A DNA stretch of 5,861 nt, taken from assembly GCA_015063655.1 (NCBI GenBank), contig SVTU01000084.1, positions 1-5,861 of the forward strand. Direction: 5' to 3'. Made by a program: the position numbers and the translations under genes. The number at the start of each line of letters is the position of its first letter. The stretch's first letter is position 1. Below are positions 1 through 5,861 of this stretch, piece by piece. Below the pieces are notes generated by a model. That model was not told where the DNA came from. It searched no databases and was given only the letters and a program-made list of their open reading frames with translations. This DNA is from Oscillospiraceae bacterium. Lineage in GTDB: Bacteria; Bacillota; Clostridia; Oscillospirales; CAG-272.

Positions 1-2031
1 CAGGGAGACCGTATAGGTATCCCCCTCTGCCGTCACGCTGACGGGGGCATCGTTCAAGGGCGTGAAAACGCTTGGCGCACGGTCGGCACGCAGGCACAGC
101 GTCTGTGTCACGCCGACAGGCTCGACCTTATTGATATAATTGACACGGCTGCGGTGGAAGCGAATCTCGTCCAGGTGATGATCAACGTCAGTATCGTAAT
201 CCTCTGCTAAAAGATGCACGTTCAAGCCGCTCTCTCCCCGAAACATGGTGATCAGGTATCCATCCGAGCGCAACAGCTTCACGGGCAGAGGCTTGATATA
301 CCGCTCGCACAGCGACAGAATATGTCCGTCAAGCACGCCGTCACTCATGCGGTAAGGGTGATAATGCAGGCCGCTGTGCGGCTCCTGCCAGACGTCCTCA
401 TCATCGGAGGGCGTGATCTCGGTATCCAGCATCCACGGCGCCGCCTTGTGCTTGACACCGTTGACGATACTGCTGAAGCACGCCATGGGATCCGCCTCAT
501 CGGGGGCGGTGGGCAACACCCAGCGGTTTTGACATTCGGGAAGAGGCGACGGGCCTGTGGCAATCACCCTACCGCCGTTTGCCAAATAGGTACGCATAGC
601 TTTTATCTCCGCCTCACTCATGCGGGCAACGCTCGGTAGCAGGATAACGGGATATGTTTTGGCATCGGCGGGAAATTCAAACACCGTATGCGTGCTGATG
701 CCTCGATTGAACAGCAGGCGCAGGGCGTGGCAATAATCCCGATAATACCCCTTGAACACGTTACCGAAATAGGTATAATTGCGTGTTTCATACGAGAAAT
801 AAACACCGAGCTGACCGATCTGCTTCCCATCGAAGAGGAAGGAATGCTCCTTCTCAAACGTAAAGGCATGACCCACGATATCCTGCTCGTCGGGCAGTGT
901 CCGCAGAATATGCTCGGGAAGCCCCAAGCGATCCTTGAGCGTGGAGAACCAGCAATCCGAATCGATCGCCTTATTGACCGCCCACACCATGTCCGCCGTT
1001 TGCTCGGTAAAGCCAAAGCCCGTGCCAAAGCAGCGGTAGCCCGCCTTTCGGGCGGCCGCCTGGTGGTGAGACGAATTGATCATGCGCTCCGCTACTGTCT
1101 TGTTGACGGTAACGGGGTCGTGTTTATAGGGCGGTGTGTTGCCGCTCATCTCCAAATTCACGTAGTTACAGCCCGCCATAAAGCAAAGGGCATCGGAGGC
1201 CTTGGCGTTGGCACTGGGAGAGGCACTGTCTCCCCCGCAGGTGGTGAGCATAAAGCCCTCGGGAAGCACCTGAGAGACACGGCGCAAAAAGTCGGCCGAG
1301 GCATCAAAGCGCACGTCAAGCCAACGGTGCCACACCTCATTTTCCCAATTAAACCAAAAGCTGCGGTCATCCACGGGCGGAAGCTCAAGGCCCGTGCGTC
1401 GTCTCAGCTCCGCACGGCAGTGCGCACAGCCGCACGAGCTGTAATGCATGTATTGCACGGGATCGTCGGCAGACAGCCCGTCGATGCCCGTATCGGCAAC
1501 AAGACGCTTGACGTAGTCGCAATAGGCGTCGATGAAATCGGGATTGCGGTAGCAAAAGCCCTCGGCGGCATACTGCGGGTAATAGAGGGCTCTGCCGTCA
1601 CGCACGTCACGCATCAGCCAATCGTTCAAACGCTTGCCGCGATACGTCCAGGCTGCGGCCGCCTCACGAGAGGGAGAGAACGGCAGGTGCGGCCCGCTGT
1701 GCAGCATCACGTGCCGCATCTGCTCTCGGGTATCGTAGCGGTGAACGAGATTGACGGAATGATGGTCGTAGAGCATCACACCGTTTTTGTGAAGCTCCTC
1801 TGCCACCGTGGCGATATAATCGTGCAGGATGGTAAAATAAGGCAGAAAGTCCCAGCGAAAATGCGTGCCGAATAGCATGGCGGCACTGACGTTGGCCTTT
1901 GCCATTTTCTCGGCTCGTTGCTTGATACGGTCCATCCCGTCATGGCTTGGCCAGCCGAGATCCTCCCAGCGCAGCCACCACGTGGCGATGCGTCTCCGCT
2001 CTTCGATTTGCTCTCTTCCCTCACGCAGCAT
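1..2031 (-). CDS. Putative cytosolic glycoside hydrolase, TIM barrel plus GH42-like middle domain (3' end beyond left edge)
   Basis: The minus-strand frame stays open from the start codon to the window edge: 677 codons are visible and there is no stop. Numbered from the ATG at 2031, a Trp-rich front (TWWLRWEDLGWPS) leads into an apparent (beta/alpha)8 barrel at about residues 15-380, with segments such as AAMLFGTHFRWDFLPY and LYDHHSVNLVHR. Asp185, Asp189/Asp190 (GIDGLSADDP) and Glu295 (VNLEMSG) are candidate active-site acids, judged only by position after predicted strands. C200-x-C202-x2-C205 follows the acidic loop. Residues about 405-498 (GVYFSYETRNYTYFGN, then KTYPVILLPS and LANGGRVIATG) resemble the glutamine-amidotransferase-like trimerisation domain of GH42 beta-galactosidases. 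The beta-rich tail from about 585 is cut off. There is no signal peptide, so it probably acts in the cytoplasm. The barrel recalls the GHL6/GH42 kind of hydrolase, but family and substrate are not settled. It diverges from the GH20 gene at 2250 and has its own promoter. Confidence 0.85.
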   Translation of the reverse strand, partial: MLREGREQIEERRRIATWWLRWEDLGWPSHDGMDRIKQRAEKMAKANVSAAMLFGTHFRWDFLPYFTILHDYIATVAEELHKNGVMLYDHHSVNLVHRYDTREQMRHVMLHSGPHLPFSPSREAAAAWTYRGKRLNDWLMRDVRDGRALYYPQYAAEGFCYRNPDFIDAYCDYVKRLVADTGIDGLSADDPVQYMHYSSCGCAHCRAELRRRTGLELPPVDDRSFWFNWENEVWHRWLDVRFDASADFLRRVSQVLPEGFMLTTCGGDSASPSANAKASDALCFMAGCNYVNLEMSGNTPPYKHDPVTVNKTVAERMINSSHHQAAARKAGYRCFGTGFGFTEQTADMVWAVNKAIDSDCWFSTLKDRLGLPEHILRTLPDEQDIVGHAFTFEKEHSFLFDGKQIGQLGVYFSYETRNYTYFGNVFKGYYRDYCHALRLLFNRGISTHTVFEFPADAKTYPVILLPSVARMSEAEIKAMRTYLANGGRVIATGPSPLPECQNRWVLPTAPDEADPMACFSSIVNGVKHKAAPWMLDTEITPSDDEDVWQEPHSGLHYHPYRMSDGVLDGHILSLCERYIKPLPVKLLRSDGYLITMFRGESGLNVHLLAEDYDTDVDHHLDEIRFHRSRVNYINKVEPVGVTQTLCLRADRAPSVFTPLNDAPVSVTAEGDTYTVSL

Positions 2032-2039
2032 ATTCATTT

Positions 2040-2046
2040 CCCCTTT
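2040..2046 (-). promoter_or_regulatory. Ribosome binding site that decides the start of the left hydrolase
   Basis: Read on the minus strand, AAAGGGG precedes two in-frame ATG codons, at 2037 and 2031. The gap is 2 nt to the first and 8 nt to the second. The second has normal Shine-Dalgarno spacing, so ATG 2031 (MLREGREQ) is preferred and ATG 2037 (MNMLREG) is the alternative. A second purine-rich run, GAAGGAG at 2059-2065, lies at the expected transcription start and is too far upstream to serve. Confidence 0.6.
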
Positions 2047-2065
2047 GCTTGTTTTCTTCTCCTTC

Positions 2066-2094
2066 ATTATACCATGCTCCCAAGTGTTTGACAA
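2066..2094 (-). promoter_or_regulatory. Sigma-A-type promoter of the left hydrolase, with extended -10
   Basis: On the minus strand the -35 box TTGTCA (2094-2089) and the perfect -10 box TATAAT (2071-2066) are separated by exactly 17 nt. The -10 is preceded by TGG, which matches the extended -10 pattern TGn. Transcription would start near 2059, giving a leader of about 28 nt to the ATG at 2031. Such a strong core suggests that control is by repression or another added layer, which is inference. Confidence 0.85.
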
Positions 2095-2097
2095 CCG

Positions 2098-2112
2098 ATT
2101 TTTTTCTTTTTT
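2098..2112 (-). promoter_or_regulatory. A-tract, UP-element-like stretch upstream of the left promoter
   Basis: The plus strand carries an almost unbroken T run here, interrupted by one C. On the minus strand this is an A-tract that starts a few bases upstream of the TTGTCA -35 box. That position and composition fit an UP element contacted by the RNA polymerase alpha subunit. It could also be simple AT-rich spacer. Confidence 0.45.
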
Positions 2113-2133
2113 ACTCTCTGATTGGTAGAGTGC

Positions 2134-2158
2134 TTTCGGGGTCTCTACGAGAACGAAA
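2134..2158. promoter_or_regulatory. Interrupted dyad between divergent promoters, candidate shared operator
   Basis: The outer arms TTTCG (2134-2138) and CGAAA (2154-2158) are exact reverse complements. Inside them TCTC (2142-2145) and GAGA (2149-2152) form a second dyad around TAC, and the two dyads share nearly the same centre (2146-2147). The site lies between the two promoters, about 18 bp upstream of the right -35 box and about 40 bp upstream of the left one. An overlapping short palindrome, GAAAT-T-ATTTC, lies at 2155-2165. A regulator of the divergent pair could bind here, but no regulator gene is visible and short dyads arise by chance. Confidence 0.35.
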
Positions 2159-2176
2159 TTATTTCTTCTAAACGCC

Positions 2177-2205
2177 TTGACTTTTCCGCCTATAGACGAT
2201 ATAAT
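2177..2205 (+). promoter_or_regulatory. Sigma-A-type promoter of the GH20 gene
   Basis: TTGACT (2177-2182) and TATAAT (2200-2205) are separated by exactly 17 nt, one mismatch from the full consensus. Transcription would begin near 2212 and give a leader of about 38 nt before the ATG at 2250. The promoter is back to back with that of the left hydrolase. The gap of 218 bp between the two genes holds only these promoters, the A-tract and the short dyads. Confidence 0.87.
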
Positions 2206-2249
2206 TAGAAAAACTGCCTTCTACGCAAGGCCATCACAAGGAGGACGCC

Positions 2250-4172
2250 ATGTTTTTTACACCCCGTTTGCAGCTGCTTGACAAGCAAAAGCCCTTGTTC
2301 GTTTCAAGCGAAACCAAGCTTCGCTTTCCCGCCTGTCTGTCCGCTGATTACGTGAACGCCACCGTGCAGGATAAGCTGGTATGCGAAAGGCCAACCGAGC
2401 ATGCGACCGAGTGCTGTACCATCACCCTTTCCTTGGGTCTGCCTCTGTCTGTGCGCACACAGCTGACGGCACATACGGAGCTGGCAGACAACAAGGAGTC
2501 CTATGCCATCGTGCTGGGTTCCGATACGGTGATCTATGCCGAGGAGCCCTCGGGTCTTTTGTTCGGCCTTATAACCTTGGTGCATCTGAAGGATGCCGAG
2601 GAGCTGTGCGAGGGCATGCTGTACGACTACCCCTCCTGCCCCATTCGCGGCTACCGTGTCTACCTGCCCGGGCGCAAGAACATTCCCGAGTTCAAGCGCA
2701 TGGTCGATATGCTCGCCTATTATAAATACAACGCCATCATGCCCGAGATCGGCGGTGCGATGGAATATCGCCGCCATCCCGAGATCAATGAAAAGTGGGT
2801 GGAATACTGCCAAGACATGCGCTCTCATTCGGGGCGTACCTTTGAGGTACAAAAGGGCTATACGTGGCCGAAGAACTCCATTCACTGCGACAACGGCAAC
2901 GGCGAATTTCTCACGCAGGACGAATGCCGAGAGCTGGCCGCCTACTGCCGTGAGCGTGGCATCGAGGTCTATCCCGAATGCCCCACACTCAGCCATTGCG
3001 ACTACCTTGTAATGGCCCACCCCGAGATCAGAGAAAGAGCCGAGGACCCGTATCCCGACACCTACTGTCCTCAGCACCCCGACACCTACCGATTGGTGTT
3101 CGATATTCTGGATGAGGTGATCGACGTATTCCGCCCCCGCTATCTCAACATCGGCCACGATGAGCTTTGCTCCGCCTGTGTGTGTGAAAAGTGCCGTGGC
3201 AAAGACCCCGTAGACTTTTACGTTGAGGATATTGAGGTCATCAACGAATATCTCAAGGGCAAGGGCATCAAAACGCTGATGTGGGGTGAAAAGCTGCTCC
3301 GCGCCGTCGGCAAGGACGGCACACACTACGGCGGGTGGTCCACACCGAAGAACCGCAACGGTGTGATGTCTGCCAGTCCCACGCTATACCCCTGTGCCGA
3401 CCGCATGCCGAAGGACGTCACCTTCATGCATTGGTATTATGCCTTCGACCCCGAGCTGGATATGGTGTATCACGATCACGGCTATTCCGTCATCTTTGGC
3501 AACTTCCAAGCTTTGTCATGCAAACATTATCGCAAGCGCACCGCACGGGGCATTCGAGGCGGCTTTGTTTCCAACTGGGGTGCCAACGATGAGGAGAACA
3601 TGCAGAGAAACCACCAAAATATTTCCCTGATCAGTACCGCCTACGCCTTCTGGGGAGACGATTACGATTACGACCTGCGAGAGCAGTACATCGAAAAAGC
3701 CATGAAGGAGGACTACCGCCGCAAGCATCAAGGCATATCCTCTCTCATCACCGTCACGCATACCACACCGTATTATATTCCCTACCAACACTTCTATGAC
3801 GGTCGCTTTATCGAGGACGAGGTCTACCTGCTCGGTCACTATACCGTCAGCTATGAGGACGGTACCAAGGCTCTGTTGCCCGTCAAGTACGGAACCAACA
3901 TCACCTGTGCCACACTCGGCGAAATGCCGTACGACAATCAATCCTACAAGGAGGTCAGCGGCTCAACGCTGCCTCTGTGCGAAAACGGCAAGCTGTTTTA
4001 TCGGTGCGGCTACGAAAACCCTCATCCGGGCAAGCGCATCACGGGCATGGCTTACGAGCCTCTGCCGCACATGCGCCACGTTCCCGTTATCATCAAGAGC
4101 ATAGAGCTTCCCTTCACCACAGAAGCAAAGCAAGTCGAGCTGGCGGCAGAAGCCCATATTTTCCAGGATTAA
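2250..4172 (+). CDS. Divergent GH20 family glycosidase (beta-N-acetylhexosaminidase-like), cytosolic
   Basis: This is a complete 640-residue protein. Its ATG follows AAGGAGG (2238-2244) at 5 nt. Residues about 55-125 match the GH20 N-terminal alpha/beta domain (ESYAIVLGSD, then SGLLFGLITL). The catalytic barrel begins at RGYRVYLPGR; Arg133 aligns with the GH20 arginine that holds the terminal sugar. It continues through LAAYCRERGIEVYPE, His249 in LSHCDYL, and the acid pair Asp304-Glu305 in YLNIGHDEL, where Glu is the expected general acid and Asp the helper of the substrate acetamido group. Trp345, His394-Trp395-Tyr396 and Trp443 (SNWG) fit the aromatic -1 pocket. A C-terminal beta-rich region follows from about 525. 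GH20 enzymes release terminal beta-linked GlcNAc or GalNAc from oligosaccharides by substrate-assisted catalysis. Unusual points: MPEIGG replaces the classic HWHL segment, GHDE replaces GGDE, and four cysteines follow the acid pair. There is no signal peptide, so imported oligosaccharides are the likely substrate. The family is fairly certain; the exact sugar specificity is not. Confidence 0.92.
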   Translation: MFFTPRLQLLDKQKPLFVSSETKLRFPACLSADYVNATVQDKLVCERPTEHATECCTITLSLGLPLSVRTQLTAHTELADNKESYAIVLGSDTVIYAEEPSGLLFGLITLVHLKDAEELCEGMLYDYPSCPIRGYRVYLPGRKNIPEFKRMVDMLAYYKYNAIMPEIGGAMEYRRHPEINEKWVEYCQDMRSHSGRTFEVQKGYTWPKNSIHCDNGNGEFLTQDECRELAAYCRERGIEVYPECPTLSHCDYLVMAHPEIRERAEDPYPDTYCPQHPDTYRLVFDILDEVIDVFRPRYLNIGHDELCSACVCEKCRGKDPVDFYVEDIEVINEYLKGKGIKTLMWGEKLLRAVGKDGTHYGGWSTPKNRNGVMSASPTLYPCADRMPKDVTFMHWYYAFDPELDMVYHDHGYSVIFGNFQALSCKHYRKRTARGIRGGFVSNWGANDEENMQRNHQNISLISTAYAFWGDDYDYDLREQYIEKAMKEDYRRKHQGISSLITVTHTTPYYIPYQHFYDGRFIEDEVYLLGHYTVSYEDGTKALLPVKYGTNITCATLGEMPYDNQSYKEVSGSTLPLCENGKLFYRCGYENPHPGKRITGMAYEPLPHMRHVPVIIKSIELPFTTEAKQVELAAEAHIFQD

Positions 4173-4177
4173 TACGC

Positions 4178-4213
4178 AACAGAGGGTGCGAAAAGCTCGC
4201 ACCCTCTGTTATA
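4178..4213 (+). terminator. Intrinsic terminator after the GH20 gene, between convergent genes
   Basis: A perfect 14-bp stem (AACAGAGGGTGCGA at 4178-4191 with its exact complement at 4197-4210) closes a 5-nt loop, AAAGC. It starts 5 nt after the GH20 stop. The plus strand then reads ATATTATTTT, an interrupted U-rich tail, so the hairpin suits plus-strand transcription. The minus-strand gene ends 3 nt beyond it, at 4214, so the same hairpin may also serve that transcript, although the minus strand has no U-tract after the stem. Confidence 0.85.
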
Positions 4214-4555
4214 TTATTTTCTGTAATATACGTAAAAGGCGATAATCGTTCGCTCAACGCCGCCATGCTCAAGGTCAGGGCCCGTCAGCACCACACCGTC
4301 CTTGGACAGCAGCTCGCTGGCCTGCAGCTCGTCTACCCTGCAACGAAAGATCACGTCCGCTGAGGCGTACACGATGAACTCATCGTTGCGGATATTGAGT
4401 CCGCCGTTTTTGCCGATCACCACCTCAACGTCATCCTGTCTTTCCGTGACGTATTTGATATGCTGACCGCATATCGCCCTCGCCATATCCCACCGATAGC
4501 TTTTGCTGTCGGGATTTTTACTTTTGGTCAATCGCTTGATCATTTTGATTAGCAT
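4214..4555 (-). CDS. Small protein of unknown function, operon partner of the GH13 amylase
   Basis: This is a complete 113-residue protein that I do not recognise as a named family. The ATG has a good ribosome site, AAAGGAG (4570-4564), 8 nt upstream. The front 20 or so residues are basic (MLIKMIKRLTKSKNPDSKS). The rest reads as a compact, strand-rich domain with motifs VVIGKNGGLNIRNDEFIVY, ADVIFRCRVDELQ and LLSKDGVVLTGPD, and it ends in IIAFYVYYRK. There is no signal peptide, membrane segment or metal-binding cysteine cluster; I see two cysteines, at 29 and 72. It starts 18 nt after the stop of the GH13 gene, so it is almost certainly co-transcribed and perhaps translationally coupled. Its ordered alternation of strands and charged turns and its own Shine-Dalgarno argue for a real gene. 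Whether it has anything to do with glucan metabolism is unknown. Confidence 0.8.
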   Translation of the reverse strand: MLIKMIKRLTKSKNPDSKSYRWDMARAICGQHIKYVTERQDDVEVVIGKNGGLNIRNDEFIVYASADVIFRCRVDELQASELLSKDGVVLTGPDLEHGGVERTIIAFYVYYRK

Positions 4556-4563
4556 CCTGTTTT

Positions 4564-4570
4564 CTCCTTT
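4564..4570 (-). promoter_or_regulatory. Ribosome binding site of the small gene, just after the amylase stop
   Basis: AAAGGAG on the minus strand begins 3 nt after the TGA stop of the GH13 gene (4576-4574) and sits 8 nt before the ATG at 4555. The tight fit indicates one polycistronic message. No promoter fits in the 18-nt gap. Confidence 0.8.
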
Positions 4571-4573
4571 ATA

Positions 4574-5861
4574 TCAGCTAAGGATCACGGCATCGTCAGG
4601 CAAAAGACGTCCGCCAAACGGGCATCCCGTCAGCAGATCGGTCATACCCGCAAAAGAAGCAAGCACCTCTTCCCTCTCGCCACGGTTAACAGCCACCGTA
4701 AGACGATCATCTTCCTTTTCTCTTTCGTATACGATCAGGCCGTCATGAGTCGAGAGAATGCGGAACTCTCCCGCATCCAACGCCTTGTGTGTCCGACGAA
4801 TGGCCCCAAGCGTACGGTAGAGAGCCTGCGCCCTGTGGCACTCCCTGCCCCACGGATAGGGCAGACGGCAAAAGGGATCTCGGTAGCCCTCCATACCTGC
4901 CTCGTCGCCATAGTAGACCGACGGCACGCCGAACACGGTGAACTGAAGCACCGCCCCAAGGCGCAGCAAGCGAAGCGCACGCTCTCTCTGCGCCTCTGTC
5001 ATGCGCAGAGTGGCCAGCTCCTCGTTCGTACAGCCCTCAAAGTCAAAGTCCTCGTTGGCGATACTGCCAAGCACCGACAGCACACGCTCGGTATCGTGTG
5101 TGCCGAGAATGTTCATCAGGCAATCCGATACGTGCCTCGGATACGAGGCATACAGCTCCTTGAGCGTATCAGAAAGGATCGAGGCATCTCTGTATCGCAG
5201 ATAGTCCAGAATAGCGCTGCGAAGCGGATAATTCATCACGCTGTCAAGCTGTCCGCCCTGCAAATAGCGGCGTCGGCGACCGTATGCCACCTTGTCGGCG
5301 GCATTCTCCCACACCTCACCGATGATGAGGGCATCGGGGCGCTCTGCACGCACCGAGGCGCAAAATTCATCAAGGAAGGTATCCGAAAGCTCGTCCGCCA
5401 CGTCAAGCCGCCAGCCTGCCGTGCCCTTGGCCACGTAGCGTGCGCCGATCCCATCGGGAGCGGTAAAATACGAACGGCAGTCATCCGAGGCGTGGTTAAG
5501 CTTGGGAAGCACGTCGATGCCCCACCACGTTTCGTATTCGTTGGGATACGTGCGGAAGCGGAACCACGTGCGATAGGGCGAGGCTGGGTCGGTATACGCT
5601 CCCGTACCGCCATACGCGCCGTAACGGTCAAAATAACGGCTGTTATCGCCCGTATGGTTGAAAACACCGTCAAGAATGACCCGCATACCGCGCTGATCGG
5701 CCTCACAGAGCAGATGCCGCAGGGCCTCGTTCCCACCGAACATCTCATCGACCTGCTCATAGTCCCCCGTATCGTATTTATGGTTAGAATAAGCACGGAA
5801 GATGGGCGACAGATACAGCACGCTCACGCCCATGCCCTGCAAATAGTCAAGCTTTTGTGCC
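4574..5861 (-). CDS. GH13 alpha-amylase-family enzyme, neopullulanase/cyclomaltodextrinase-like (5' end beyond right edge)
   Basis: The frame is open to the right edge, so the true start lies outside. The in-frame TTG at 5842 is not a start, because the residues before it (QKLDYLQGMGV) are the usual GH13 barrel sequence. Visible landmarks, in order, are the SNHKYDTGDY loop; region I DGVFNH (about 5671-5654); region V LPKLN (about 5509-5495), the form typical of neopullulanase-type enzymes; region II GWRLDVADE with the nucleophile Asp at 5404-5402; region III IIGEVWEN with the acid/base Glu at 5317-5315; region IV GTHDTERV with the third catalytic Asp at 5095-5093; and GVPSVYYGDEAGMEG. A beta-sheet domain C follows. 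All three catalytic acids are present, so it should be active on alpha-1,4 and perhaps alpha-1,6 linkages of maltodextrins, cyclodextrins or pullulan fragments. The missing front could carry a CBM34-type domain or a signal peptide, so location in the cell is undecided. The small gene at 4555 follows in the same operon. Confidence 0.93.
   Translation of the reverse strand, partial: AQKLDYLQGMGVSVLYLSPIFRAYSNHKYDTGDYEQVDEMFGGNEALRHLLCEADQRGMRVILDGVFNHTGDNSRYFDRYGAYGGTGAYTDPASPYRTWFRFRTYPNEYETWWGIDVLPKLNHASDDCRSYFTAPDGIGARYVAKGTAGWRLDVADELSDTFLDEFCASVRAERPDALIIGEVWENAADKVAYGRRRRYLQGGQLDSVMNYPLRSAILDYLRYRDASILSDTLKELYASYPRHVSDCLMNILGTHDTERVLSVLGSIANEDFDFEGCTNEELATLRMTEAQRERALRLLRLGAVLQFTVFGVPSVYYGDEAGMEGYRDPFCRLPYPWGRECHRAQALYRTLGAIRRTHKALDAGEFRILSTHDGLIVYEREKEDDRLTVAVNRGEREEVLASFAGMTDLLTGCPFGGRLLPDDAVILS

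Noticed and set aside
688..1875. Long plus-strand open frame of 395 codons opposite the left hydrolase
   Set aside because: It is codon-for-codon antisense to the hydrolase. It is open because that gene rarely uses TTA, CTA and TCA codons. It has no ribosome site, and its product is low in recognisable motifs, while the minus frame gives clear protein domains.
2113..2131. ACTCT-N9-AGAGT inverted repeat in the divergent promoter gap
   Set aside because: The arms are only 5 bp, do not extend, and do not match a known operator form. This is expected by chance in a gap of this size.
2212..2249. Possible riboswitch or leader peptide before the GH20 gene
   Set aside because: The predicted leader is only about 38 nt, with no stable hairpin or small coding frame. 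It is too short for a riboswitch.
2304..3326. Long minus-strand open frame of 340 codons opposite the GH20 gene
   Set aside because: The plus strand carries unmistakable GH20 motifs through this stretch and a proper start. The minus frame is a compositional shadow without promoter or ribosome site.
4574..5842. Reading the GH13 gene as complete from a TTG start at 5842
   Set aside because: The frame continues to the window edge, and the residues before the TTG (QKLDY) belong to the conserved GH13 barrel. A protein starting there would lack the first barrel strand.
1..5861. Defence system, mobile element, CRISPR array or phage genes
   Set aside because: All the coding sequence is accounted for by four metabolic-type genes. 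There are no direct repeats, transposase motifs or RNA genes, and no abrupt change in composition.

Overview
The window looks like a chromosomal piece from an anaerobic, probably gut-dwelling Clostridia-type Firmicute. This rests on strong Shine-Dalgarno sites, two near-consensus sigma-A promoters with exact 17-nt spacers, moderate GC content with short AT-rich gaps, and the style of the enzymes. The taxonomic guess is inference. The sequence shows no mobile element, RNA gene, CRISPR array or recent insertion.

Layout from left to right. (1) Positions 1-2031, minus strand: a large cytosolic glycoside-hydrolase-like protein. It has a TIM-barrel front, a GH42-like middle domain and the start of a beta-rich tail, and it is cut by the left edge. 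(2) Positions 2032-2249: a divergent regulatory gap. It holds one promoter for each flanking gene, an A-tract upstream element on the left-facing side, and an interrupted dyad between the two promoters that could be a shared operator. (3) Positions 2250-4172, plus strand: a complete, divergent GH20 (beta-N-acetylhexosaminidase-type) enzyme without a signal peptide. (4) Positions 4178-4213: a perfect 14-bp hairpin terminator lying between convergent genes. (5) Positions 4214-4555, minus strand: a 113-residue protein I cannot assign. (6) Positions 4574-5861, minus strand: a GH13 alpha-amylase-family enzyme of the neopullulanase/cyclomaltodextrinase type, cut by the right edge.

How they fit together. 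The GH20 gene and the large hydrolase gene are divergent and share a 218-bp control region, so they are plausibly induced together to process an imported amino-sugar-containing or other complex oligosaccharide in the cytoplasm. The GH13 gene and the small gene form a tight operon with 18 nt between them. They belong to a separate alpha-glucan unit that converges on the GH20 gene. No transporter or regulator gene lies in the window. The most interesting points are the unassigned hydrolase architecture, the departures of the GH20 protein from the classic active-site motifs, a CxCxxC motif found in both TIM-barrel proteins, and the small gene tied to the amylase. I see no clear evidence of a wholly new system.
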